From: CAWHNT01 sp963830775
GTDB lineage: Bacteria; Pseudomonadota; Alphaproteobacteria; Geminicoccales; Geminicoccaceae
NCBI GenBank assembly: GCA_963830775.1
Contig: CAWHNT010000024.1
Span: 310,001 to 374,000, forward strand
Reading direction: 5' to 3'
Length of the DNA: 64,000 nucleotides
Translations under genes and position numbers: made by a program
Shown here: in pieces, positions 19,758-29,888 of the stretch
Numbering within the stretch: the first letter of the stretch is position 1
Layout of the letters: each line of letters starts with the position of its first letter
Notes under the pieces: generated by a model
The model's database searches: none
What the model was told of the DNA's origin: nothing
What the model saw: only the letters and a program-made list of their open reading frames with translations

Positions 19758-19791
19758 TCTGTTAGCCCCCTGAGCACGACCGGCTGTTATC

Positions 19792-19811
19792 GATCGGACC
19801 TGCGTCCGATC
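19792..19811. terminator. hairpin terminator downstream of atpC
   Basis: Perfect 8-bp stem GATCGGAC / GTCCGATC with a CTGC loop, 34 bases past the atpC stop on the minus strand and 35 bases before the sugar dehydrogenase start. Its position fits the end of the atpHAGDC transcript. No T run follows. Confidence 0.6.
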
Positions 19812-19844
19812 CGTTCTATCCGGCCGAGAAGTAGCGCCAGCCGT

Positions 19845-20258
19845 TCAGCGCTGCTCGACGGCCTCCAGCCGGGCCCTGGCCGTGACCACGTCGCGCTCGA
19901 GGCGCTGGCGCTCGTGCTCGGAGGCGTCGCGGGCGGTGGCGAGGTCCTCCTCGGCGTCGCGCAGGCGCTGCTGGGCCTTGCCGGGCTCGAGCTCCTCCAG
20001 GGGCTCGGCGGCCTCGGCCAGGACCGTGCAGCCGCGCTCGTTGACCTCGGCAAAGCCGCCGGCCACGAACACGCGCTGCTCGACCCGGTCGCCCTGATAG
20101 ACCGTGATCACGCCTGGGCGGAGGAGCGAGAGCAAGGGGGCGTGGCCGGGGAGGACGCCGAAATCGCCCTCCTCGCCCGGCACCACCACCATGTCGCAGT
20201 CGACGCTTGCCAGCAGCCGCTCGGGGGCCACGAGCTCGAATGCCACCTTGTCGGCCAT
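19845..20258 (-). CDS. atpC: F1F0 ATP synthase subunit epsilon
   Basis: 137 residues: beta-sandwich domain (FELVAPERLLASVDCDMVVVPGEEGDFGVLPGHAPLL, family hallmark) and a C-terminal helical part (EPGKAQQRLRDAEEDLATA). Central-stalk subunit that inhibits ATP hydrolysis. Last gene of the five-gene F1 operon, 12 bases after atpD. Confidence 0.95.
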   Translation of the reverse strand: MADKVAFELVAPERLLASVDCDMVVVPGEEGDFGVLPGHAPLLSLLRPGVITVYQGDRVEQRVFVAGGFAEVNERGCTVLAEAAEPLEELEPGKAQQRLRDAEEDLATARDASEHERQRLERDVVTARARLEAVEQR

Positions 20259-20270
20259 CGGCTCTGCCCC

Positions 20271-21719
20271 TCAGCCCTCGGCCGCCATGCGCTTCGCCTT
20301 CTCGATCACCTCGTCGATCCCGCCCACCATGTAGAAGGCGGCCTCGGGCAGGTCGTCATACTCGCCGTCCACGATCGCCTTGAAGCCCTTGATGGTCTCC
20401 TCGACGGGGACCAGCTTGCCGGGGCTGCCGGTGAACACCTCGGCCACGAAGAAGGGCTGGGAGAGGAAGCGCTGGATCTTGCGGGCCCGCGCCACCACCA
20501 GCTTGTCCTCTTCCGAGAGCTCGTCCATGCCCAGGATGGCGATGATGTCCTGGAGTGCCTTGTAGCGCTGCAGGGTCTCCTGGACGGCGCGCGCGGTGCG
20601 GTAATGGTCCTCGCCGACCACGCCGGGGTCGAGGATGCGCGAGGTGGAGTCGAGCGGGTCCACGGCCGGGTAGATGCCGAGCTCGGCGATCTGGCGCGAG
20701 AGCACCGTGGTGGCGTCGAGATGGGCGAAGGTCGTGGCCGGGGCCGGGTCGGTGAGGTCGTCGGCCGGCACGTAGACCGCCTGCACCGAGGTGATCGATC
20801 CCTTCCGGGTCGAGGTGATCCGCTCCTGCATGGCACCCATGTCGGTGCCCAGCGTGGGCTGGTAGCCCACGGCCGAGGGGATACGGCCGAGCAGGGCCGA
20901 CACCTCGGCACCGGCCTGCGTGAAGCGGAAGATGTTGTCGACGAAGAAGAGCACGTCCTGCCCTTCCTGGTCGCGGAAGTGCTCGGCCACGGTGAGGCCG
21001 GTGAGGCCGACGCGGGCGCGGGCACCCGGCGGCTCATTCATCTGGCCGTAGATCAGCGCCACCTTGGACTTGGCGACGTCGTCCAGGTTGATGACCCCGG
21101 ACTCGATCATCTCGTGATAGAGGTCATTGCCCTCGCGGGTACGCTCGCCCACGCCGGCGAAGACCGACACGCCGCCATGCGCCTTGGCGATGTTGTTGAT
21201 CAGCTCCATGATCAGGACGGTCTTGCCCACGCCGGCACCGCCGAAGAGGCCGATCTTGCCGCCCTTCGGGTAGGGGGTGAGCAGGTCGACGACCTTGATC
21301 CCGGTGACCAGGATCTCGGTCTGGGTCGACTGGTCGACGAAGGGCGGGGCCGGGGCGTGGATCGGGGCGCTGGCGGTCGCATTGACCGGCCCGCGCTCGT
21401 CCACGGGCTCGCCGATCACGTTCAGGATCCGGCCCAGCGTCTCGCGGCCGACCGGGACCGTGATCGGGCCGCCGGTGTCCAGCACGTCCTGGCCCCGGGT
21501 CAGGCCGTCGGTGCCGTCCATGGCGATGGTGCGGACGGTGGTCTCGCCCAGCTGCTGGGCCACCTCCAGCACCAGCCGCCTGCCCTGCACGTCCGTGGTC
21601 AGCGCGTTGAGGATGGCCGGCAGCGTCTTCTCGTCCTCGAACTGGACATCGACGACGGCACCCATCACCTGCGACACGCGGCCGACGGCAACGTTCTCCC
21701 TCGATACGGTCTCGGTCAT
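20271..21719 (-). CDS. atpD: F1F0 ATP synthase subunit beta
   Basis: 482-residue catalytic subunit. Walker A GGAGVGKTVLIMEL near residue 158, catalytic-Glu region GERTREGNDLYHEM, Walker B VLFFVDNIFRF, and the DELSEEDKLVV signature in the C-terminal domain. It binds and converts ADP/Pi to ATP at the alpha-beta interface. Intact. Confidence 0.97.
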   Translation of the reverse strand: MTETVSRENVAVGRVSQVMGAVVDVQFEDEKTLPAILNALTTDVQGRRLVLEVAQQLGETTVRTIAMDGTDGLTRGQDVLDTGGPITVPVGRETLGRILNVIGEPVDERGPVNATASAPIHAPAPPFVDQSTQTEILVTGIKVVDLLTPYPKGGKIGLFGGAGVGKTVLIMELINNIAKAHGGVSVFAGVGERTREGNDLYHEMIESGVINLDDVAKSKVALIYGQMNEPPGARARVGLTGLTVAEHFRDQEGQDVLFFVDNIFRFTQAGAEVSALLGRIPSAVGYQPTLGTDMGAMQERITSTRKGSITSVQAVYVPADDLTDPAPATTFAHLDATTVLSRQIAELGIYPAVDPLDSTSRILDPGVVGEDHYRTARAVQETLQRYKALQDIIAILGMDELSEEDKLVVARARKIQRFLSQPFFVAEVFTGSPGKLVPVEETIKGFKAIVDGEYDDLPEAAFYMVGGIDEVIEKAKRMAAEG

Positions 21720-21752
21720 CGGTTCAGCTCCACAAGGTCAGGTCGGCGGCGC

Positions 21753-22640
21753 TCAGATGGCATCGGCACCAGAGATGATCTCGATCAGTTCCTTGGTGAT
21801 CTGAGCCTGGCGCTGGCGATTGTACTGCAGGGTGATGCGGTTGATCATCTCGCCCGCATTGCGGGTGGCGCTGTCCATCGCGGCCATGCGCGCACCCTGC
21901 TCGCTGGCCGAGTTCTCGAGCAGCGCCCCATAGATCTGCACCGCGATGTTGCGCGGCAGGAGCTCGGCCAGGATGCGCTCCTCGTCCGGCTCGAACTCGT
22001 AAGTCGCGGTGAGCTCTGGTGTCTCCGCCTGCTTCGCGGGCGGCGTCTCGACCGGGATCAGGCGCTTCAGCGTGACGATCTGGGTCACCGCCGACTTGAA
22101 CTTGTTGTAGATGATCGAGGCGGTGTCGAACTCGCCGGCCTCGTACATCTCGAGCAGCCGGTCGGCGATCGGCCGCACGTCGGCGAACTCCATCCGCCGC
22201 TTGCCGACGATGCCGTCGAAATGCTCGATCAGCTTGTCGCGGTTGTCGCGGCGGAGCATGTCGCGGCCCTTGCGGCCGACCGTGACCAGCTTGACCTGCT
22301 TGCCGTTCCCGGTCTGCTCACGGATCCAGCGCCGGGCCCCGCGCACGATCGAGCTGTTGAAGCCGCCGGCGAGGCCGCGGTCGGCGGTGGCCACGATCAG
22401 GAGGTGCACCTCGTCCTTGCCGGTCCCGGCCAGGAGCGGCGGGGCTCCGGGCAGGCCGGCAACGCCCTCGGCCAGGTTGGCCAGCATGCTCGCCATGCGT
22501 TCGGCGAAAGGGCGCGAGGCTTCGGCCTGCTCCTGCGCCCGCCGCAGCTTGGAGGCTGCGACGAGCTTCATCGCACTGGTGATCTTGCGGGTCTGCCGGA
22601 CCGAGTTGATCCGGACCCGCATGTCCTTGAGGCTGGGCAT
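21753..22640 (-). CDS. atpG: F1F0 ATP synthase subunit gamma
   Basis: 295-residue central-stalk rotor. N-terminal coiled helix MPSLKDMRVRINSVRQTRKI with TSAMKLVAASKLRRAQ, and C-terminal helix SATRNAGEMINRITLQYNR. Intact, between atpA and atpD as usual. Confidence 0.96.
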   Translation of the reverse strand: MPSLKDMRVRINSVRQTRKITSAMKLVAASKLRRAQEQAEASRPFAERMASMLANLAEGVAGLPGAPPLLAGTGKDEVHLLIVATADRGLAGGFNSSIVRGARRWIREQTGNGKQVKLVTVGRKGRDMLRRDNRDKLIEHFDGIVGKRRMEFADVRPIADRLLEMYEAGEFDTASIIYNKFKSAVTQIVTLKRLIPVETPPAKQAETPELTATYEFEPDEERILAELLPRNIAVQIYGALLENSASEQGARMAAMDSATRNAGEMINRITLQYNRQRQAQITKELIEIISGADAI

Positions 22641-22660
22641 CGCGCTACTCTAGGCGGAGA

Positions 22661-24195
<1,535 letters not shown>

Positions 24196-24196
<1 letters not shown>

Positions 24197-24756
24197 CAGC
24201 GAATTCCTCTCATCGACAATTCGAGCTGCTGCAGCCTGGTCTTGAGCGAGGCGTCGATCATCCGCGAGCCGATCCGCACGACGAGCCCGCCCAGGAGGCC
24301 AGGATCGACGCGTGCGGTGAGGTTGACGGCCCTGCCGGCATGGCGGGCGACACTCTCGCGGAGCCGGTCAAGATCACCGGCCTCGAGCGGGGCCGCCGAG
24401 ACGACCTCCGCCGTCTCCTCGCCGCGATGGGCCGCAACCAGCAACCGGAACTGGGCGATCACGCCGCCGAGCGCCAGGAGCCGCCGCTTCTGCGCCAGCA
24501 GAGACAGGAAGTTGCGCACGAGGTCGCCCAGGCCCAGCCGGTCGGCGAAGGCAGCCAGCGTACGCTGGTGCTCGTCCCGGCTTACGATCGGGCTCCGCAG
24601 CATCCGCTTCAGATCGGGGCTGGCCCCCAGAGCGGCCTCGACGGCACCCAGATCGGTCTCGACCTTCTCCAGAGCGCCACGCTCGAGCGCAAGGTCGAAC
24701 AGGGCCGTGGCATAGCGACCGGCCAAGCCCGAGCCCGTGGCTTTCTTGGCAGACAA
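24196..24756 (-). CDS. atpH: F1F0 ATP synthase subunit delta
   Basis: 186-residue peripheral-stalk (OSCP) subunit: GLAGRYATALFDLALERGAL at the N terminus and VDPGLLGGLVVRIGSRMIDASL near the C terminus, both family hallmarks. Start is TTG at 24756 with GGAAGGGAA just upstream; an open frame continues to 24852 but carries no family sequence. First gene of the F1 operon. The F0 genes atpIBEF are absent here, as is normal in alphaproteobacteria. Confidence 0.93.
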
Positions 24757-24918
24757 GCGTTCCCTTCCGTCTTTCTGTCGCGCGAGAGCACCCTGCGCGA
24801 GGGCGTCGCAGTACCCGCAGCACCTTCCCCGTTCGAAAGGCGCTTGGGCCATAACACACGAGCTTAGCCGGTCGCAACCGGACGGCCCGGCGCCCTTCCA
24901 GGCCCCTTTGCCGCAGCG

Positions 24919-25854
24919 TCAGCCGACGCCGGGTGCTACCGGCCGGGGCATCCGTGCGCTGGCCTGGAAGGCCGTGGCCACGAGGATCATCGCACCGCCG
25001 ACGAGGGTCGCCGCCGTCGGCACCTCGTCGACCACCAGCCAGACCCAGACGGGCGACAGCACGAGCTCGGCCAGGGCCAGGAGCTGGAGCGGTGCGGCGG
25101 CGAGGTGGCGGGCGGCGTAGGCATAGCAGAGCGAGCCCAGGCCCAGCTGCACCGTCCCCATGAAGGCACACAAGGCGAGGTCGCGCTGGGTGATCGCGAA
25201 GCCCTCGCCGGTGACGGCGAGGATGACGGCCGCAGCCATGGTCGAGCTCAGGCCGGACCAGAGCACGGCCGCCGCCATGTCGTTCTGCCGGCCCTTGCGC
25301 AGGCAGGCGCTCACGAGCGCGAACGAGACCGCGGAGCCAAGCGCCAGGACGTTGCCGAAGAGGCCGTCGAAGGCGAGGCTGCTGCGGACCATCACCACCA
25401 CACCGGCCGCCGCCAGGAGCATGGCGTACCAGGTCCGTGACGGCACCGACTCCCCCAGCCAGGCGCGGGCGAGGAGGGCCGTGATGAAGGGTGCGATGCC
25501 GCTCATGAAGAGCGCGTTGGCCACCGTCACGTAGCCGATCGCCAGGATGAAGCAGCAGGAGGCGGAGCTGAAGGCGAGCCCGGCCAGCAGTGCGTCCCGA
25601 CCTGCGCGGCGGAGCGGAAGGTCAACGCGGCCCCGATAACGGACGGCCAGGATGAGCAACAGGGTCAGGCTCATCGCCAGCGCGCGATAGAAGACGATCT
25701 GCCACGAGGTGGCAGCCTCGGTGAGCCGGATCAGGACGCCCGACAGGCTCCAGAACAGGGCACCCAGGCAGGCCAGCAACACACCACGCCCGTACCGCCC
25801 GACCTCCAGGGCCGGGACGGGCGATCCAAGAGCGGCAGGGTCGCTGGCGGACAT
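24919..25854 (-). CDS. DMT (EamA) family transporter
   Basis: 311-residue inner-membrane protein with about ten hydrophobic segments arranged as two EamA repeats (first begins GVLLACLGALFWSLSGVLIRL, second near residue 165, VLALGSAVSFALVSACL). Probable exporter of small metabolites such as amino acids; substrate unknown. No operon partner is evident: atpH lies 163 bases downstream on the same strand. Confidence 0.85.
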   Translation of the reverse strand: MSASDPAALGSPVPALEVGRYGRGVLLACLGALFWSLSGVLIRLTEAATSWQIVFYRALAMSLTLLLILAVRYRGRVDLPLRRAGRDALLAGLAFSSASCCFILAIGYVTVANALFMSGIAPFITALLARAWLGESVPSRTWYAMLLAAAGVVVMVRSSLAFDGLFGNVLALGSAVSFALVSACLRKGRQNDMAAAVLWSGLSSTMAAAVILAVTGEGFAITQRDLALCAFMGTVQLGLGSLCYAYAARHLAAAPLQLLALAELVLSPVWVWLVVDEVPTAATLVGGAMILVATAFQASARMPRPVAPGVG

Positions 25855-25909
25855 GGCGGCCTTTGTAGAGGCTGGCCATGAAGATGCCAGCGCCCCCGAG
25901 CGAAGCCGA

Positions 25910-26173
25910 TCACCTCGCTGCGGTCGGCGCCTGCGGCACGAAGCTCAGGCGCAGCCTGGTACCGGTCGCCTCGGCGTAGCGCCGCAGGGTCCTGAGCGAG
26001 GGATTGCCACGCCCGCTCTCGAGCCGCACGACGGCAGTGCGGGAGGTGCCCATGCGCTCGGCAATCTGATCCTGGGTAAGGTTGGTGTTGGCCCTTGCGT
26101 CGACCAGCGCCTCGGCCAGCGCAAACTCCTCGGCCAGAGCGTCATACTCCGCTCTGAACTCGGGATCGCTCAT
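25910..26173 (-). CDS. XRE-family helix-turn-helix antitoxin (HigA-like)
   Basis: 87-residue DNA-binding protein. The HTH is NLTQDQIAERMGTSRTAVVRLESG (about 33-56), the XRE/Cro fold. The ATG at 26173 follows AAGGAG by a few bases. It lies 38 bases after the HigB-type toxin gene in the usual toxin-first order, so it would neutralise that toxin and repress the pair, probably through the palindrome at 26565-26580. The antitoxin is intact while the toxin is broken. Confidence 0.85.
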   Translation of the reverse strand: MSDPEFRAEYDALAEEFALAEALVDARANTNLTQDQIAERMGTSRTAVVRLESGRGNPSLRTLRRYAEATGTRLRLSFVPQAPTAAR

Positions 26174-26211
26174 CCACTCCTTGCCAAGAATCCGCCACCC
26201 GAGAGGTCGTC

Positions 26212-26561
26212 TTACCCATCCAGCTCCTCCGCTCGCCTCAGCGCCAGCGTGATCTCCTGCCGTGGCGTCTTCTGGGTTTTCTTCACGAACACCCGGACGA
26301 CCACCACACGGCGACCGGAAGCGGTCACGTAGAGTGCTCGGGAGATCCCATCCCGGCCCGTCATCCGCATCTCCCATAGCCTACCCTTCCCATAGCCTAC
26401 CATACACCCTGGATGTGCTTGACGTAGGGCTCGTGGACGCGGTCCAGGCCGCTTCTCTCGATCAGTTGGACGATCCGAAGGAACTTCGCCTGCATGTCCT
26501 TCGGCAGCGCACGCAGCTCCGTCTCCACCTCGCCGGAAAGATACTCGACTGTCCACGCCAT
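26212..26561 (-). pseudogene. HigB/Gp49-family toxin, interrupted by a 23-base insertion
   Basis: RelE-superfamily mRNA-interferase-type toxin. From the ATG at 26561 the protein begins MAWTVEYLSGEVETELRALP and runs to HIQGVW, then meets TAG after 54 residues. The rest (LWEMRMTGRDGISRALYVTA ... VFVKKTQKTPRQEI) continues in another frame. The break coincides with a 14-bp direct repeat at 26372-26401; deleting 23 bases gives a 109-codon gene of normal family length. The toxin is therefore probably inactive as read. Confidence 0.78.
26372..26401. repeat. short direct repeat that disrupts the toxin gene
   Basis: TCCCATAGCCTACC occurs at 26372-26385 and again at 26388-26401, a 16-base period. The second copy plus 7 further bases accounts for the 23-base surplus in the toxin gene, so a local tandem duplication is the likely cause. 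Confidence 0.8.
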
Positions 26562-26564
26562 GAC

Positions 26565-26580
26565 GTCTCATATATGAGAC
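26565..26580. promoter_or_regulatory. perfect palindrome, probable antitoxin operator
   Basis: GTCTCATATATGAGAC is a perfect 16-bp palindrome ending 4 bases before the toxin start codon on the minus strand. It is AT-rich in a GC-rich region and sits where HigA-type antitoxins bind to repress their own operon. Inference from position and symmetry. Confidence 0.6.
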
Positions 26581-26644
26581 AAGATCCCACGTCCATCTCA
26601 CGCGGCATGGCATACGCGGCTTTGTGGACCGCGTGAGCAGGCTC

Positions 26645-26691
26645 GCACGCGAACGGCGTGCGGGCCGGTGGCAGGCCTGCTAGAGCAGGCC
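26645..26691. other. two adjacent hairpins upstream of mscS
   Basis: GCACGC-GAACG-GCGTGC (26645-26661) and GGCCTGC-TAGA-GCAGGCC (26674-26691) are perfect stems of 6 and 7 bp in the leader region of the mechanosensitive channel gene, the second ending about 25 bases before its ATG. They could be a terminator remnant or a leader structure; no function can be assigned. Confidence 0.4.
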
Positions 26692-26716
26692 GCAGCAAGC
26701 AAGGTGAGTAGGGAGC

Positions 26717-28909
26717 ATGCCGGCACAGGATCGCGTGCGCGGCCGCGGGTGGTGCCGTGCCGGTGCCGCCCTGCTTGTGCTGCTCGGCTGGCTCCTGGCG
26801 GGCCTTGCCGTGCAGGCGCAGGAGCCGCCTCCGCCCGCGGCGGCGCCGAGGCCGGCCCAGGTGCAGGAGCTGATGCGCCTGCTGGCCGATCCTGCCGTGC
26901 GGACCTGGATCGAGCAGGCGGCCGCGGGCCAGAATGTGACCGTGGCGTCGGCAACCGCGGCCGAGGCGGAGGAGCTGCAGCCTTTCGTCCATCGGCGCCT
27001 TGCCGACCTCCGCGCCAACGTCCGGTCCCTGGTCGCCGCCGTGCCGCAGGCGCCGGCCGAGCTCGCCAGGGCCGGGATGGCGCTGGAGGGCGAGATGATG
27101 TCGGTGGGGCCGCTGCGCGTCCTTCTGCTCATCGGCGTGTTCGCCGGCCTCGGCTTCGGTGTGCAGTGGATGTTCTGGCGCGCCACGGCCCGCTGGCGGC
27201 AGCGGATCACCGACAGCCCGCTGGACACGGTCGACGAGCGGCTGCGGGCCGTGTTCCAGCGCCTGCTCTACGGCACGCTGATGGTGGTCTCGTTCGCGGT
27301 CGGCAGCCTGGGCGCGTTCCTGGCCCTGCCCTGGCCCTGGCTGCTGCAGGAGATCGTCACCGCCGGCCTGTTCGTCGTCTTCGCCGTGCTGGTCGCCAGC
27401 GTGCTGGGCCGCTTCCTTCTGGCCCCGGGCGGCCCCCGCTTCCGTGTGCTGCCGATGCCGCAGGCCTCGGCCGAGCACTGGTTCTTCTGGCTGCGGGTGA
27501 TCGTCGGCTACGGGGCGGCCGAGCTGGTGGCCTTCGGCCTGCTCCGCTCGCTGGGCGTGAGCACACCTGTCGTGGGGCTGATCATGCTGGCCTGGGGCCT
27601 GGGCGGGCTGGCGCTCACCCTCACGTCCCTGTTCACCCGCCCGGCACACCGGGAGGGGCTCCCAGGTGCCCGCCGGCGCACGCGGCTGCTCGCGGCCTGG
27701 CTCTGCTTCGCCCTGCTCAGCCGCACGGTCGGCGCCTTCCCGCTGTTCGTCATCCTGATCACCATCGTGGCACTGCCGGCAGCGCTGATCGCCACCAAGC
27801 GCGCCGTCGCCCACCTGCTCCGGCCGCCGGGCTCGGAGATCAGCAGCGGCGAGCCGCCCGGTCTGGTGGCGGCGGGGCTCGAGCGCGGCCTGCAGGCGCT
27901 GCTGATCGTGCTCGCCTTGTGGACCGTGGCGCGCACGTTCGGCCTCGGCATGGACATGCTCTCGGGCCAGGGCTCGACCGCGGCCCGCATCGCCCGCAAC
28001 GTGCTCGACGCCGTGGTCATCCTGCTCGTGGCCGACCTCGCCTGGCATCTGGCGGCAAGCTGGATCGACCGCCGCCTCTACGAGGCCAGCCCGCGCCAGG
28101 CGGCGGGGCCGTCGGACGGCGAAGGCGGCGGCCTGCTGAGCGACCTCCCGCCCGAGGAGGTTCGCCGCCGGTCCCGCCTCCTCACCCTCCTGCCGATCGC
28201 CCGCAACGTGGGCTTCGTGGTGCTGGTCGTCATGGCCGTGCTGATGGCGCTTTCGGCCCTGGGCGTTCAGATCGGCCCCCTGCTCGCCGGTGCGGGCGTG
28301 GTCGGCGTGGCGGTGGGCTTCGGCGCGCAGACGCTGGTGAAGGACATCATCTCCGGCATGTTCTACCTGCTCGACGACGCGTTCCGGGTCGGCGAGTACA
28401 TCATGAGCGGCAGCTACAAGGGCACGGTCGAATCGTTCTCGCTGCGCTCGGTCAAGCTGCGGCACCACCGCGGCCCGCTGACCACGGTGCCGTTCGGCGA
28501 GCTGGGGGCGGTGCAGAACCTCAGCCGCGACTGGGTGATCGACAAGATCAATATCGGGCTGACCTACGACACCGACCTCGACAAGGTGAAGCGGATCGTG
28601 AAGCTGGTGAGCAAGGAGATCATGGCCGATCCCGAGCTGGCGCCCAACATCATCGATCCCCTGAAATCGCAGGGCGTCTATCAGCTTACCGACTACGCGA
28701 TCCAGATCCGGCTGAAGATCACGACCAAGCCGGGCGAGCAGTTCATCGTCCGGCGGTCGATCTACTCCAAGATCAAGAAGGCCTTCGACGCCAACGGGAT
28801 CAGGTTCGCCTTCCCGACCGTCCAGGTGGCGGGCGGCGAAGGCGGCACGGTCTCGCCGGCGGCAGCGCAGCAGGCGCTCGACGTGGCGCATCGTCCGGCA
28901 GCGGAATAG
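26717..28909 (+). CDS. mechanosensitive ion channel, MscS family with long N-terminal region
   Basis: 730-residue inner-membrane channel. Signal peptide-like N terminus (GAALLVLLGWLLAGLAVQAQ), a periplasmic helical region to about residue 130, then about ten transmembrane segments. The MscS core is near residues 510-700: pore helix GPLLAGAGVVGVAVGFGAQ, the VKDIISGMFYLLDDAFRVGEYI cytoplasmic beta domain and the PFGELGAVQNLSRDW motif. It resembles large YbiO/YjeP-type homologues and opens on membrane tension to release osmolytes. The next gene starts 3 bases later. Confidence 0.9.
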   Translation: MPAQDRVRGRGWCRAGAALLVLLGWLLAGLAVQAQEPPPPAAAPRPAQVQELMRLLADPAVRTWIEQAAAGQNVTVASATAAEAEELQPFVHRRLADLRANVRSLVAAVPQAPAELARAGMALEGEMMSVGPLRVLLLIGVFAGLGFGVQWMFWRATARWRQRITDSPLDTVDERLRAVFQRLLYGTLMVVSFAVGSLGAFLALPWPWLLQEIVTAGLFVVFAVLVASVLGRFLLAPGGPRFRVLPMPQASAEHWFFWLRVIVGYGAAELVAFGLLRSLGVSTPVVGLIMLAWGLGGLALTLTSLFTRPAHREGLPGARRRTRLLAAWLCFALLSRTVGAFPLFVILITIVALPAALIATKRAVAHLLRPPGSEISSGEPPGLVAAGLERGLQALLIVLALWTVARTFGLGMDMLSGQGSTAARIARNVLDAVVILLVADLAWHLAASWIDRRLYEASPRQAAGPSDGEGGGLLSDLPPEEVRRRSRLLTLLPIARNVGFVVLVVMAVLMALSALGVQIGPLLAGAGVVGVAVGFGAQTLVKDIISGMFYLLDDAFRVGEYIMSGSYKGTVESFSLRSVKLRHHRGPLTTVPFGELGAVQNLSRDWVIDKINIGLTYDTDLDKVKRIVKLVSKEIMADPELAPNIIDPLKSQGVYQLTDYAIQIRLKITTKPGEQFIVRRSIYSKIKKAFDANGIRFAFPTVQVAGGEGGTVSPAAAQQALDVAHRPAAE

Positions 28910-28912
28910 AGG

Positions 28913-29857
28913 ATGCTGCCCCTCTTCGACGCGGCCCAGGTCCGCGCCGCCACGCCCTGGCCGGCACTGGTCGAGGCGCTTCGGGAGGCCTTCCGCGCCG
29001 GCTGCGTGCTGCCGCCCCGCCATCATCACGGGTTCGAGGTGCCGGGCGAGCGCGAGGCGACCCTGCTGCTCATGCCGGCCTGGCGCGAGGGCGGGACGCT
29101 GGGGGTGAAGGTCGTCAACATCGTGCCCGGCAACGATGCACGCGGCCTGCCGGCGGTCTCGGGCGTCTACCTCCTCTTCTCCGCGACCACCGGCCAGCCG
29201 CTGGCGCTGATCGACGGGGCCGAGCTCACGGCGCGGCGAACCGCGGCGGCCTCGGCCCTGGCCGCGGACTACCTGGCCCGGCCCGATAGCCGCCGGATGG
29301 TGATGGTCGGCACCGGGCGGCTGGCACCGGAGCTGGTGGCGGCGCATGCAGCCGTGCGTCCGATCCGCGAGGTGACGATCTGGGGCCGAAACCAGCCCAA
29401 GGCGGAGGCTCTGGCAGGGCGGCTCCGGGACGAGCTGGGTCTGAACGTGACCGCGACCGCGGAGCTCGAGCTTGCGGTGCGGGCTGCCGACCTCGTGAGC
29501 TGCGGCACCACCAGCGCCTTGCCCCTGGTCCACGGCGCCTGGCTCGCCGAGGGAGCCCATCTCGACCTTGTGGGCGGCTTCACGCCTGCCATGCGCGAGG
29601 CCGACGACGAGGCGGTGCGGCGGGCACGGGTCTGGGTCGACACGGCAGACGGCGGCACGCGCGAGGCGGGTGACATCGTGCAGCCGCTGGCGAGCGGCGT
29701 GCTCGCCCGCGACGCGATCGTGGGCGATCTCTTCGGCCTCTGCCGCGGCGAGGTGACCGGCCGCGCCACGGCGGGGGAGATCACGCTCTTCAAGTCGGTG
29801 GGGACGGCGCTCGAGGACCTGGCGGCCGCCACCCTGGTCGTGCAGCAACAGCCGTAG
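28913..29857 (+). CDS. ornithine cyclodeaminase / mu-crystallin family protein
   Basis: 314-residue NAD(P)-binding protein. Family motifs include the substrate-site region GVKVVNIVPGN near residue 64, the Lys/Arg-containing DGAELTARRTAAASALAA near 100, the Rossmann loop VGTGRLAPELVAAH near 133 and SVGTALEDLAAA near the end. The family includes ornithine cyclodeaminases, alanine dehydrogenases and ketimine reductases; the substrate is not decidable from sequence. ATG at 28913 follows GAGG and is 3 bases after mscS. Confidence 0.85.
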   Translation: MLPLFDAAQVRAATPWPALVEALREAFRAGCVLPPRHHHGFEVPGEREATLLLMPAWREGGTLGVKVVNIVPGNDARGLPAVSGVYLLFSATTGQPLALIDGAELTARRTAAASALAADYLARPDSRRMVMVGTGRLAPELVAAHAAVRPIREVTIWGRNQPKAEALAGRLRDELGLNVTATAELELAVRAADLVSCGTTSALPLVHGAWLAEGAHLDLVGGFTPAMREADDEAVRRARVWVDTADGGTREAGDIVQPLASGVLARDAIVGDLFGLCRGEVTGRATAGEITLFKSVGTALEDLAAATLVVQQQP

Positions 29858-29888
29858 GTAGAGCGCGCCTGGGCGCGTTGCGGTCGCC

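Noticed and set aside
26462..29848. Open frame of 1128 codons on the minus strand opposite mscS and the OCD gene
   Set aside because: Shadow of two intact genes; His/Gly/Arg-rich, no domain.
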